A DNA stretch of 34,281 nucleotides from Moraxellaceae bacterium (GTDB lineage Bacteria > Pseudomonadota > Gammaproteobacteria > Burkholderiales > Rhodocyclaceae): the NCBI GenBank assembly GCA_031119205.1, contig JAVHYF010000041.1, forward strand, positions 1 to 34,281, in the 5' to 3' direction. Both the position numbers and the translations under genes were made by a program. A model generated the notes under the pieces. That model ran no database searches. It saw only the letters and a list, made by a program, of their open reading frames with translations, and was not told the origin of the DNA. Positions 21,643 through 29,255 of this stretch are shown in pieces (within the stretch, counting starts at the first letter, position 1; each line of letters opens with the position of its first letter).

Positions 21643-23597
21643 AGCACGTGCTCCCACTGCATGAGGTAGAGCTGGGCGATGCGTCGCGCGGTGGCGACGA
21701 TGGCGTCGGCACTGCCGGGGTCGGCAGCCAGCACGATGCGCACTGCGTCCAGCCAGTGCGCCAGATGCTCCAGGTCGTTCTCGCCGTGGTACTTCAGGAA
21801 GCGGAAGCAACGCTCGGGCAGATCCAGCTGGCGGCGCAGCATCGGCAGCAGCACCGGCACGATGCGCTGGCCCGTCCCTTCGATGATGTAGATGCCGCCC
21901 AGGAGGCCCAGCGGATCTGTCTGCTTCGACAGCGCGTGCATGTAGGCGTTGAGACCCTCGCCGCCGGGATTGCGACGCAGGCTGTCGATGTCCGGTGCCG
22001 TGCCGCCCGCCGTCTGGTAGTCCTCGAAGAGAATGCGGAAGTCGAACTGCTCGTCGCCGGCGTGGGCTTCGATCAACGCCTGCAGCAAGGCGAAGCGCGG
22101 GCTCAGCGAGGCGGCGGCCTGGCGCATCCAGATGCTGCCCTCTCGCACTTGCGGGATCCAGCAAGCCATCCAGCGCAGGTAGTCCTCGCGCGTCATGTGC
22201 CCTTCACGGATACGTGTGGCCAGTGGCGTGCGCCATACCTGAGAGCGGTAGTCGTGCCACACCGCGGCCAGCTCCTGCAGCGTGGCGCGCAGACGCGGAT
22301 CGTCGGCTGTCGCTGGGTCATGCGGGGCCGCGATGTGGGTAGCATCACTGGCATGCGCTTTGACCGGTTCGGCGGCTGTCCCACTGTCCCGCCCGTCGAC
22401 CACAGTCAGCTGCATGAAGCCCACCGTGAAGCGACCGGACTCCGGCACGAAGCACAGGATGCGTTCGCCGGGTTTCAGCTCGCGTTCGCGCAGCAGACCG
22501 TCGAGCATGATGAAGAACGAGGCCGAGCCTGTATTGCCGCAGCGCGCGAGATTGGAGTACCAGCGTTCGCGTGGAATGGACAGGCCGGCCTTTTCCATCA
22601 GGTCTTCACAGACCTTGCCCAGGCTCTCGGACGAGTAGTGGCACAGGAAGTGATCTACGCTGGCGGGATCGACGTGGCCCGCGCGCACGAGTGCGGCGTA
22701 CTCGTGGATGGCGACCTCGAAGAGCTGTGGTAGCAGGCGGGTGTCCTGGCGCAGCAGGAAGGCGCCGTCGGCCTCGGCGTCGGCAAGGCTGGGGTAGTCC
22801 AGATAGCTGCGACTGGCTTGCGCGGCAGTACCGAGCTGCATGCATGCGGGGAGGTCGCCAGAGAAGGACTTGAGGTGCACCCAGTCCAGTCGCAGTGACA
22901 GGCGATGGCGTGCCGGCTGTTTGCGCAGCACGCAGGCGCCGGCGCCGTCCGACAGCATCCAGCGCAGGAAGTGGGCGTCGAAGTCCACGTCGTAGCCGCG
23001 TGGCGCAAAACGCGTGGCGCGGAACATGCGCGACGGGTACTCGACCGTCGTCACCGCACCATGCGAATGGCCGCCATGTTCGATGAGGTTGGCGACGTTC
23101 TTCAGCGCGGCCACGCCTGCAGCGCAGATGCCGTGGTGGGAGTGGGCCTCCAGCGGCGGTGCCTTCAGCTCGCCTTGCAGCATGTTGGCCAGGCCGGGCA
23201 TGGCGACATCGCCCCCCGAACTGCCGGTGGCGAGCAGGCGCAGGTCGGCCAGCGGAAGCTGGGCGTCGTCCAGTGCGGCATGCAGGGCCTGTGCGGCCAT
23301 ATCCACCGCAGTGTGGCGGGGCGTGCCGTCCGGGGCACTGGCGTAGTGACGCGTGAGGATGCCGTTCTCTTCCAGGATGCGCCGCTTGATGCGCGTGGAG
23401 TGGCGGTTGATCGGCGCGATGTAGTCGTCCATCGCCGCGTTGTCTACCGGCTTGCCTGGCAGGAAGCGGCCGCTGCCGGTGACATACACCTGGCGGTAGA
23501 AGCTGGGGCCGTAGTCGCCGGTTGCCGGCCCGGATGCGGTTGTCGAAGCGCCTGCGGTCGTCGAAGCATCTGCTTGCGAATCTGTCCCTGCCGTCAT
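21639..23597 (-). CDS. KAS III-like ketosynthase fused to heme-oxygenase-like diiron oxidase
   Basis: The protein has 652 residues. Residues 1-30 are a Ser/Thr/Ala linker. Residues 35-400 are a thiolase-fold KAS III/OleA-like domain with catalytic C158 (HHGICAAG), H320 (LCHYSS) and N355 (GNTGSAS). Residues about 430-652 resemble TenA/heme-oxygenase-fold iron enzymes (UndA-like): candidate iron ligands are E487, H512, E573 and the HGENDLEH cluster (H604, D608, H611). One chain may condense acyl groups and oxidise or cleave the product. The start is ATG 23597, sharing one base with the upstream stop, with GGGAGG before it. The next gene overlaps its stop by 4 bases. Domain identities are firm for the first part, good for the second; the product is unknown. 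Confidence 0.87.
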   Translation of the reverse strand: MTAGTDSQADASTTAGASTTASGPATGDYGPSFYRQVYVTGSGRFLPGKPVDNAAMDDYIAPINRHSTRIKRRILEENGILTRHYASAPDGTPRHTAVDMAAQALHAALDDAQLPLADLRLLATGSSGGDVAMPGLANMLQGELKAPPLEAHSHHGICAAGVAALKNVANLIEHGGHSHGAVTTVEYPSRMFRATRFAPRGYDVDFDAHFLRWMLSDGAGACVLRKQPARHRLSLRLDWVHLKSFSGDLPACMQLGTAAQASRSYLDYPSLADAEADGAFLLRQDTRLLPQLFEVAIHEYAALVRAGHVDPASVDHFLCHYSSESLGKVCEDLMEKAGLSIPRERWYSNLARCGNTGSASFFIMLDGLLRERELKPGERILCFVPESGRFTVGFMQLTVVDGRDSGTAAEPVKAHASDATHIAAPHDPATADDPRLRATLQELAAVWHDYRSQVWRTPLATRIREGHMTREDYLRWMACWIPQVREGSIWMRQAAASLSPRFALLQALIEAHAGDEQFDFRILFEDYQTAGGTAPDIDSLRRNPGGEGLNAYMHALSKQTDPLGLLGGIYIIEGTGQRIVPVLLPMLRRQLDLPERCFRFLKYHGENDLEHLAHWLDAVRIVLAADPGSADAIVATARRIAQLYLMQWEHVL

Positions 23598-25474
23598 CAC
23601 AACACCTCCCCGCGTAGCGCGAGCACTTGCTCCTGCAGCGCCTGTGGCGTGGCATCTGCGGCGGCCACGGGTTCGCCGACGCGCAGCACGATGCGGTTGA
23701 ACAGGCCGCGACGTAGCGGCTTGCTCATGGCCGGACCATCCTTGCGCGAGAAGAAGCTGCCCCACAAACCCGACAGTGCCATCGGCACGACCGGCACCGG
23801 CGTGCGCGCGAGGATATTCGCGATGCCCTGCTTGAAGGGTGTCAGCTCGCCGGTATGGGTGATGGCACCTTCCGGGAAAATGCCGACGAGATCGCCCTCG
23901 GAAAGTGCCTGTGCGATCTCGTCGTACGCTTTCTCCAGCAGGGCCGGGTTGTCCTTCGACGTTGCGATGGGAATCGCGCGGTTCTCGCGGAACACGAAGT
24001 TCAGCAGCGGGATGCGGAAGATGCGATCGGCCATGACGAAGCGGACCGGTCGCGGGCTGCAGGCGATGAGCACCAGTGCGTCGACGAAGCTGACGTGGTT
24101 GCACACGATCAGCGCTGCGCCCTCGCGGGGTATGCGCTCGATGCCTTCGCTGCGCACGCGGTAGATCAGGCTGATGGCGATCCACACGATGAAGCGCATC
24201 AGGAATTCCGGCAGCAGCGTGTAGATGTAGATCGCCACGACCGCGTTGAACAGCGCGGTGGCGAGGAACAGTTGGGGGATGCTGAAGCCGAGCGCGAAGA
24301 GCCCCATGCTGACGCCGGCCGACACCACCATGAAGGCGGCGTTGAGGATGTTGTTGGCGGCGATGATCCGCGACTGGTGGCTGCGCTCGCTGCGCGTCTG
24401 CACCAGGGCATACAGCGGCACGATGTAGAAGCCGCCGAACAGACCGATCAATCCGATGTCTGCCAGGAGGTGCCAGTGCGCGCCGTGGGCGAGGAAGCCG
24501 GCGAGGCTGGCGGAGTCCGCCAGCGGCGCGGCGGGAATAGCGAAGTACAGGTCGACACCGAACAGGGTCAGACCGATGGCGCCGAAGGGCACCAGGCCGA
24601 TCTCGACGCGCCCTTGCGACATCTTCTCGCACAGCAACGAGCCGATGCCCACGCCGACCGAGAAGACACCCAGCAGCAGGATGAACACCTGCTCGCCACC
24701 GCCCAGCACGTCCTTGGCGAAGATCGGGAACTGTGCCAGCAGCGTGGCACCGTAGAACCAGAACCACGAGATGCCCAGTACGGCGAGCCACACGGCGCGC
24801 TGCTTGCGCGCGAAGCCGATGTTGCGCACGGTTTCCGTGAAGGGGTTCCAGTTGACGCGGATGCCGGGGTCGGCGGCGGGGGATGCCGGCATGGCGCGAC
24901 TGGCCAGCCAGCCAGCAAGCGCCAGGACCAGCACCGTGATGGCGACCGGCCAGCCGCTGTCGGTCAGGGCAATGATGGCTACGCCGACGACTTGCCCGAG
25001 CAGGATGGCGACGAAGGTGCCCATTTCCACCAGGCCGTTGCCACCGACCAGTTCGTGCTCGCGCAGATGCTGGGGCAGGTAGGCGTACTTGGCTGGGCCG
25101 AACACGGTCGAGTGGAGACCCATGAGCAGCAACGCGATGACCAGTGACCACAGCTCATGGGTGACGAAGCCCCACGCGGCGAGCAGCATCACTGCGATTT
25201 CGAAGAGCTTCACGCCGCGCATCACGCGCGTCTTGTCGTATTTGTCGGCGACCTGCCCGCTGGTGGCGGAGAACAGGAAAAAGGGCAGGATGAACAGGCC
25301 GGGCAGCAAGGTCGCCAGCGCGCTGCTGTCCAGCCCCGCGAGTTGCGCGGCGCGGAAGCTCACCAGCGTGATCAGCGCCGTCTTGAAGGCGTTGTCGTTG
25401 AAGGCGCCGAGGAACTGGGTAAGGAAGAAGGGCAGGAAGCGGCGCTCCTTCAGTAGCGAGAACTGGGAACTCAT
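23597..25474 (-). CDS. LplT-like MFS transporter fused to PlsC acyltransferase (copy B)
   Basis: This 625-residue protein has the same layout and exact length as copy A (18036-19913). The MFS half shows FLTQFLGAFNDN, GQVADKYDKT and FGPAKYAYLPQ; the PlsC half shows NHVSFVD. The acyltransferase block III reads FPEGA here but FPEGR in copy A, a possible difference in phosphate handling. It starts at 25474, where ATG overlaps the aas stop (ATGA), placing transporter and acyltransferase right after the acyl-ACP synthetase, as in the lplT-aas pair of enterobacteria. Expected role: inward flipping of lysophospholipids and their re-acylation at the inner membrane. Confidence 0.93.
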   Translation of the reverse strand: MSSQFSLLKERRFLPFFLTQFLGAFNDNAFKTALITLVSFRAAQLAGLDSSALATLLPGLFILPFFLFSATSGQVADKYDKTRVMRGVKLFEIAVMLLAAWGFVTHELWSLVIALLLMGLHSTVFGPAKYAYLPQHLREHELVGGNGLVEMGTFVAILLGQVVGVAIIALTDSGWPVAITVLVLALAGWLASRAMPASPAADPGIRVNWNPFTETVRNIGFARKQRAVWLAVLGISWFWFYGATLLAQFPIFAKDVLGGGEQVFILLLGVFSVGVGIGSLLCEKMSQGRVEIGLVPFGAIGLTLFGVDLYFAIPAAPLADSASLAGFLAHGAHWHLLADIGLIGLFGGFYIVPLYALVQTRSERSHQSRIIAANNILNAAFMVVSAGVSMGLFALGFSIPQLFLATALFNAVVAIYIYTLLPEFLMRFIVWIAISLIYRVRSEGIERIPREGAALIVCNHVSFVDALVLIACSPRPVRFVMADRIFRIPLLNFVFRENRAIPIATSKDNPALLEKAYDEIAQALSEGDLVGIFPEGAITHTGELTPFKQGIANILARTPVPVVPMALSGLWGSFFSRKDGPAMSKPLRRGLFNRIVLRVGEPVAAADATPQALQEQVLALRGEVL

Positions 25475-27018
25475 GCGGCCTCCGCCCATTGTTTGAGGGT
25501 GACGTAGTCGATCTTGCCGGTGCCCAGCAGCGGTAGTGCGTCCACCACGATGATCCTGCGCGGCACGGCGATCTCCGGCCAGCCGCCACTGCGGGCCGTG
25601 GCCTGCAGTGCCTCGCGCGTCAAAGCCGCATCGGTGGTGAACAGCAGGACGCTCTCGCCGCGGGCGGCATCGGGCTGGGTGGAGGCGGCATGCTGGGCGC
25701 CGGGTGCTGCCTGCACGGCGAGTTTCTCCACGGACTCCAGCGACACCATCTCGCCGGCTACCTTGGCGAAGCGCTTGACGCGACCGACGATGCGCACGAA
25801 ACCCTCTGCGTCGATATCCACCACGTCGCCGGTCTCGTACCAGCCGATGCCGGCTTCCGAACCGGGCGGTTGCAGCACGCCGGGCTGGTCGACCTTCAGG
25901 TAGCCGCTCATCAGGTTGGGACCCTTCACGTGGAGGATGCCGCCCTGCTCGATGCCGGGCACCGTGACCAGTCGCGACTGGATGCCCGGCAGCAGCTGTC
26001 CGACGGTGCCGCCGCGGAATGCCATCGGGGTGTTCACCGCCAGCACCGGTGCCGTTTCGGTGGCGCCGTAGCCCTCGAAGATGCGCAAGCCGAACTTCTC
26101 GAACCAGGTGCTGCGAATGGCTTCCGACAGTTTCTCGGCGCCGGCGATGACATAGCGCAGGCGATAGAAGTCGTAGGGGTGGGCGAATTTCGCGTAGTTA
26201 CCCAGGAAGGTGCTGGTGCCCAGCAGTACCGTGCAGCCGCGGTCGTAGGCCAGCTCCGGAATCACGCGGTAGTGCAGCGGAGACGGGTACAGGAAGACGT
26301 TGGCACCGGTCAGCAGCGGCAGGATGCCGCCTGCGGTGAGGCCGAAGGAGTGGAACAGCGGCAGCGCGTTGAGGATCTTGTCGTCCGCCGAGAAGTCCAC
26401 CACTGCGCGGATCTGGCCGACGTTGGCAAGCAGTGCGCGATGCGACAGCACCACACCCTTGGGCTTGCCTTCGGATCCGGAGGTGAACAGTACGACAGCG
26501 GCATCCTCCGGCTTGCCGTCACGCGTGGCCCAGCGCGGGAAGTGCAGGGCCCAGCCCATCAGCCACAGCTTGTCGGCCCAGCCAGCCTGCTCGCGCAGGT
26601 CTTCCAGATAGAGGATGCGGACGCCTTGCAGGGCGTCGATCTTGTCAGCCAGTTTGGCCTGGGCCACGAAGGCGCGCGAACTGACGATCAGTTGCAGACG
26701 GGCTGCGGTGCAGGCGGCCTGCATGCCATCCACGCCGGCGGTGTAGTTCAGCATCGCCGGGATGCGTCCGTGGGCGTTCAGGCCGAAAACCATGGCGAGC
26801 GTCGGCGCGAGGTTCGGCAGCAGCACGCCGACGTGTTCGCCATCGCTACTGTAGCGTGACACCAGGCGACCCAGCATCAGCGCCATCTTGAGCAGGTCGT
26901 TGTACGAGTACTCGATCTGGCGCATGTCCTCGACCAGGCGGTGACGACGCCCGAAGATGCTGGCGGCATCCACCAGCGCTGCGAAGATGGTCTGCTGCGG
27001 ACGCGAGGCGAAAATCAT
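25471..27018 (-). CDS. aas: Aas acyl-ACP synthetase half (C-terminal part of split aas)
   Basis: This 515-residue AMP-forming ligase corresponds to the C-terminal domain of enterobacterial Aas. Motifs: LFTSGSEGKPKGV (ATP loop), FEGYGATETAPV, GWYETGDVVDID, KRFAKVAGEMVSLE and the catalytic Lys in GTGKIDYVTLK. It activates a fatty acid and passes it to bound ACP for lysophospholipid acylation. The frame is separated from its acyltransferase half by an 11-bp tandem duplication at 27048-27074. The ATG at 27018 overlaps the stop of the first half (ATGA), so both pieces may still be made; ATG 27027 is an alternative. Adjacent residues upstream in this frame (GEQLRRIMQE) continue the Aas sequence, which supports recent splitting. 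Confidence 0.92.
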   Translation of the reverse strand: MIFASRPQQTIFAALVDAASIFGRRHRLVEDMRQIEYSYNDLLKMALMLGRLVSRYSSDGEHVGVLLPNLAPTLAMVFGLNAHGRIPAMLNYTAGVDGMQAACTAARLQLIVSSRAFVAQAKLADKIDALQGVRILYLEDLREQAGWADKLWLMGWALHFPRWATRDGKPEDAAVVLFTSGSEGKPKGVVLSHRALLANVGQIRAVVDFSADDKILNALPLFHSFGLTAGGILPLLTGANVFLYPSPLHYRVIPELAYDRGCTVLLGTSTFLGNYAKFAHPYDFYRLRYVIAGAEKLSEAIRSTWFEKFGLRIFEGYGATETAPVLAVNTPMAFRGGTVGQLLPGIQSRLVTVPGIEQGGILHVKGPNLMSGYLKVDQPGVLQPPGSEAGIGWYETGDVVDIDAEGFVRIVGRVKRFAKVAGEMVSLESVEKLAVQAAPGAQHAASTQPDAARGESVLLFTTDAALTREALQATARSGGWPEIAVPRRIIVVDALPLLGTGKIDYVTLKQWAEAA

Positions 27019-27626
27019 CTCTTGCATGATGCGGCGCAGCTGCTCGCCGGCGAGCCGACGGCGAGCCGACGGCGGGCCTTGGCGGTCGGTGCTTCCGGCA
27101 TCGGCAGGTGGGTGGTCGGCAGGAAATGCAGGCTCACGCGCGGCAGCAGGCGGCGCGGGCTGCGGCCCGACACGCGGGAAAAGTAGCTGCGTGCGGCGCC
27201 GTCCAGGCGCACGGGGGCCAGCGTCGCACCGCTGCGCGCAGCGATGAAGGCCGGCCCGTCATAGACCTTCATGAGGCTGCCGGTAGTAGTGAGACGGCCT
27301 TCCGGGAATATCACCACTGGCCGGCCCGATTCGACTACGCGCAACACCTTCTTCATCGCCATCGGGTTGGTCGGGTCGACGGCGAGGTAGTCGACCAGCG
27401 ACAGCACGAGGCGCAGGAGCGGATTGCGCGCCACGCCAGTGTGTACGACGAAGAGGGCATCGACCGGCAGGAAGAGTCCGAGCAGCAGGCCGTCGAGGAA
27501 GGACTCGTGGTTGGCGATGATCAGCAGGCGTTGCTGGCGCGCCAGTACGGATGAGTCACCCGTGATCTTGATGCGGAACAGCACCCGCGCCAGGTTGCGC
27601 AGGCCTTGCTTCAGGAGGGTCTTCAT
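27015..27626 (-). CDS. aas: Aas acyltransferase half (N-terminal part of split aas)
   Basis: The 203-residue protein matches the N-terminal PlsC-like domain of Aas (2-acylglycerophosphoethanolamine acyltransferase). Key parts are RVLFRIKITGD, the catalytic HX4D in NHESFLDG (H40, D45), LAVDPTNPMAMKKV and VVIFPEGRLTTTGSLMKVYDG (FPEGR at 107-111). Similarity stops after residue 189 (RRRLA). The last 14 residues are a frameshifted tail. Removing one copy of the 11-bp duplication joins this frame to the next gene: 27626 to 25471 is 2156 bases, and 2145 after removal, or 714 residues, against about 719 for E. coli Aas. The acyltransferase domain itself is complete and may work alone. Confidence 0.92.
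   Translation of the reverse strand: MKTLLKQGLRNLARVLFRIKITGDSSVLARQQRLLIIANHESFLDGLLLGLFLPVDALFVVHTGVARNPLLRLVLSLVDYLAVDPTNPMAMKKVLRVVESGRPVVIFPEGRLTTTGSLMKVYDGPAFIAARSGATLAPVRLDGAARSYFSRVSGRSPRRLLPRVSLHFLPTTHLPMPEAPTAKARRRLAVGSPASSCAASCKR
27048..27074. repeat. 11-bp tandem duplication that splits aas
   Basis: The unit GCGAGCCGACG occurs at 27050-27060 and again at 27061-27071. The 11-base periodicity extends over 27048-27074, about 2.5 copies. On the coding (minus) strand the unit reads CGTCGGCTCGC. Eleven bases shift the frame; with one unit removed the coding sequence reads RRRLAGEQLRRIMQEM, which follows the Aas family pattern (compare E. coli DRRKIAGEMLHQIMME). It may be a real mutation, a reversible slippage site, or an assembly error. 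Confidence 0.85.
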
Positions 27627-27697
27627 GTTGTCGGGATGGTCGCGGGAAGTCGTCGATCGTGTGGTCGTCTCGTGTGGCTGCTATTCAGATTCTGCGG

Positions 27698-28369
27698 TCA
27701 GTCCTTGCGCTGCCTGCCGATGGCATGCCCATCGAATATCGTGTGCAAATCCGGACTGTGCAACTGGCTTGATGGAGTGACCGTGCGGCGTTGCCACGGG
27801 ATGTTGCCGAAGTACCACCAACGCCAGAAGGTGAGCGCGGTCTGCGGATTGTGTGCGAGAAGCGTGGAGAAGCTCTGGATCTCGCCGACCTCTTCGCCGA
27901 TCGCCTCCAGCAGCACTTCGCGCACGAACTTCGAGCAGAACTGCCGCGATGAATCCAGGTTGAAGCCGGTGTGATACAGCTTGCCCATGCGCTTGCGTGC
28001 TGCGGCTTCGATGGCAATGGCATCGGCCGCATCCAGGCTGATCCGCAGGCGACGCACGGCCACGCGACCGCCTGCCGAGCGGGCAAGAAAGCGTGACAAG
28101 GTGGTTACACCCGACAGGGGCACCCGGCTTTCGGCGATGAGAGGCTCGGAGCCATCTGTGCGGATGACGATCCCGACATGGTTGGTCCAGCTGGAACTGG
28201 CGCTGGCGATGCGGCGGTACAGCGGATTGTCGATGAGGGTGAAGACCAGATCCCCGACCTGGAGCTGCGAGGCCAGATCAGCCACGTCCAGCGTGGGGGC
28301 GGCGCCATCGTCCGGCAGTCGGCGCCGAGGGGCGGCATTGCGGCGGTGGGTTTGAGTGGTCGTGTGCAT
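27698..28369 (-). CDS. YebB/YiiX-like permuted NlpC/P60 (papain-fold) protein
   Basis: The 223-residue protein belongs to the permuted papain-fold group that includes YiiX and YebB. The predicted catalytic His is H64 (TNHVGIV), near the N-terminus, and the Cys is C145 (RQFCSKFV), in the order expected for the permuted fold; an Glu at 80 (LIAES) is also conserved in the group. Related proteins are amidases, thioesterases or lipid acyltransferases (LRAT-like), which fits a lipid operon. No signal peptide is evident; the first 20 residues are Arg-rich. It is the first gene after the regulator, with AGGAG 11 bases before the ATG and an operator-like palindrome 22 bases further upstream. Confidence 0.85.
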   Translation of the reverse strand: MHTTTQTHRRNAAPRRRLPDDGAAPTLDVADLASQLQVGDLVFTLIDNPLYRRIASASSSWTNHVGIVIRTDGSEPLIAESRVPLSGVTTLSRFLARSAGGRVAVRRLRISLDAADAIAIEAAARKRMGKLYHTGFNLDSSRQFCSKFVREVLLEAIGEEVGEIQSFSTLLAHNPQTALTFWRWWYFGNIPWQRRTVTPSSQLHSPDLHTIFDGHAIGRQRKD

Positions 28370-28391
28370 GCTTGATCAGGCTCCTATGTTC

Positions 28392-28411
28392 CGATGTGTC
28401 TAGACATATCG
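28392..28411. promoter_or_regulatory. ArsR-type operator in front of the lipid operon
   Basis: The 20-bp site reads CGATGTGTCT followed by AGACATATCG, an inverted repeat matching at nine of ten positions. It lies between the regulator gene and the YebB-like gene, 22 bases before the latter's start codon. The half-site CGATATGT(C/T) is the same as in the site at 28758-28777. Confidence 0.65.
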
Positions 28412-28443
28412 AAATGTTGATCATGAAAATCCAGCCAGGCGTA

Positions 28444-28755
28444 TCAAAGGCGCTTGCGCAGGTGCTCGGTGACATCTTCGAAGACCTGCATCAGCCAGGC
28501 CTTGTTGATCCAGTACCAGACTTCCTTGCCGGTCTTCTCGCTCTCCAGCACGCCGGCCTCGCGCAGGATCTTCAGGTGGTGCGAAACGGTAGAGCGGGCC
28601 AGCGTGGAGACCTCGGCCAGCTGCGAGACGTTGAGCCGCTCGCCAGGTTCGAAGCTGAGGACCAGGCGCTGGCGGTGTTCGTCACCCAGGGCTTCGAACA
28701 CTTTCGACATGGCGCGCCACTCGGCAGGGATGGCACGGGAGTAATTGCGGTTCAT
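28444..28755 (-). CDS. ArsR-family transcriptional regulator
   Basis: This is a small winged-helix regulator of 103 residues (109 if ATG 28773 is used). The recognition region is LSQ/LAEVSTLARSTVSHHLKILREAGVLESEKTGKEVWY-like: VSQLAEVSTLARSTVSHHL is the HTH and EKTGKEVWYWIN the wing. No Cys pair for metals is present, so it is not a typical metal sensor; the ligand is unknown. ATG 28755 was preferred because a promoter-like TTGACT (28790-28785) and the operator 28758-28777 overlap the alternative start at 28773; the transcript could then begin at or near the ATG without a leader. It is divergent from the atp operon and precedes the lipid genes. Confidence 0.88.
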   Translation of the reverse strand: MNRNYSRAIPAEWRAMSKVFEALGDEHRQRLVLSFEPGERLNVSQLAEVSTLARSTVSHHLKILREAGVLESEKTGKEVWYWINKAWLMQVFEDVTEHLRKRL

Positions 28756-28757
28756 GT

Positions 28758-28777
28758 CGATATGTTTCGACATATCG
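28758..28777. promoter_or_regulatory. Operator at the arsR promoter
   Basis: The site reads CGATATGTTT followed by CGACATATCG, an inverted repeat with eight of ten positions paired and perfect 7-bp outer arms CGATATG/CATATCG. It overlaps the spacer and -10 region of a promoter whose -35 is TTGACT at 28790-28785 on the minus strand. Binding here would block transcription of the regulator itself. Confidence 0.65.
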
Positions 28778-28826
28778 TCTTGTGAGTCAAGCCACCCTTT
28801 CGGGTCCTTGTGCCGGGTGACCAGAT

Positions 28827-28855
28827 TTGACGTTTGCGGGCCTGCCCCCTAAAAT
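28827..28855 (+). promoter_or_regulatory. Sigma70-type promoter of the atp operon
   Basis: TTGACG (28827-28832) and TAAAAT (28850-28855) each match five of six consensus bases and are separated by exactly 17 bases. The start point would be near 28862, about 50 bases before atpI. It is the best promoter in the window, as expected for ATP synthase. Confidence 0.8.
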
Positions 28856-28912
28856 CGCTCGGCTTTTTTGGCCGCGACCGATAGTCGCTCGCAGCCGAAG
28901 TCGGGGGAGAGC

Positions 28913-29254
28913 ATGTACAAAGTGGTGCGCCTGCAAAGTGCGCTGGCTCTCTTTGGTGTCCTGCTGGGCACCGCCTTCTTCGGTCTTCGCGGGGCGCTGT
29001 CGGCAGCCATCGGTGGCGCAGCCTGTGTCATCCCCAGTCTGTTCTTTGCGTGGCGCCTCTCCAGGACGGCTACGCAACCAGGCGCGTCCCGAGTGGGGAC
29101 GTTTGTTGCCGGGGAGTTGCTCAAGCTGGCCCTCGTAGTCGGAATTTTGATCGCAGCGGGTGGCCTGTATCCGGGCATCCACTGGGGTGCAGTGGTGTTA
29201 GGCCTGGCCGTCACCCTGCAAGCGAATTTTTTTGCATTCTTGATTAGAACCTGA
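28913..29254 (+). CDS. atpI: ATP synthase assembly protein AtpI
   Basis: The 113-residue membrane protein has four hydrophobic segments and sits first in the atp operon. The sequence LFGVLLGTAFFGLRGALSAAIGG and the ending LQANFFAFLIRT are typical of betaproteobacterial AtpI, which helps assemble the c-ring. The ATG at 28913 has a GGGGGAGA ribosome-binding site; the longer frame from 28868 lacks one. atpB starts one base after its stop codon. Confidence 0.92.
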   Translation: MYKVVRLQSALALFGVLLGTAFFGLRGALSAAIGGAACVIPSLFFAWRLSRTATQPGASRVGTFVAGELLKLALVVGILIAAGGLYPGIHWGAVVLGLAVTLQANFFAFLIRT

Positions 29255-29255
29255 C

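Noticed and set aside
23598-25151. N-terminal extension of the ketosynthase fusion to 1170 residues
   Set aside because: It overlaps LplT-PlsC copy B in another frame and looks like frame-shadow sequence; ATG 23597 has a good ribosome-binding site.
28758-28777. Possible third TGTTTCGAY unit inside the arsR operator
   Set aside because: Only a single unit is present, and it is explained by the palindrome CGATATG...CATATCG.
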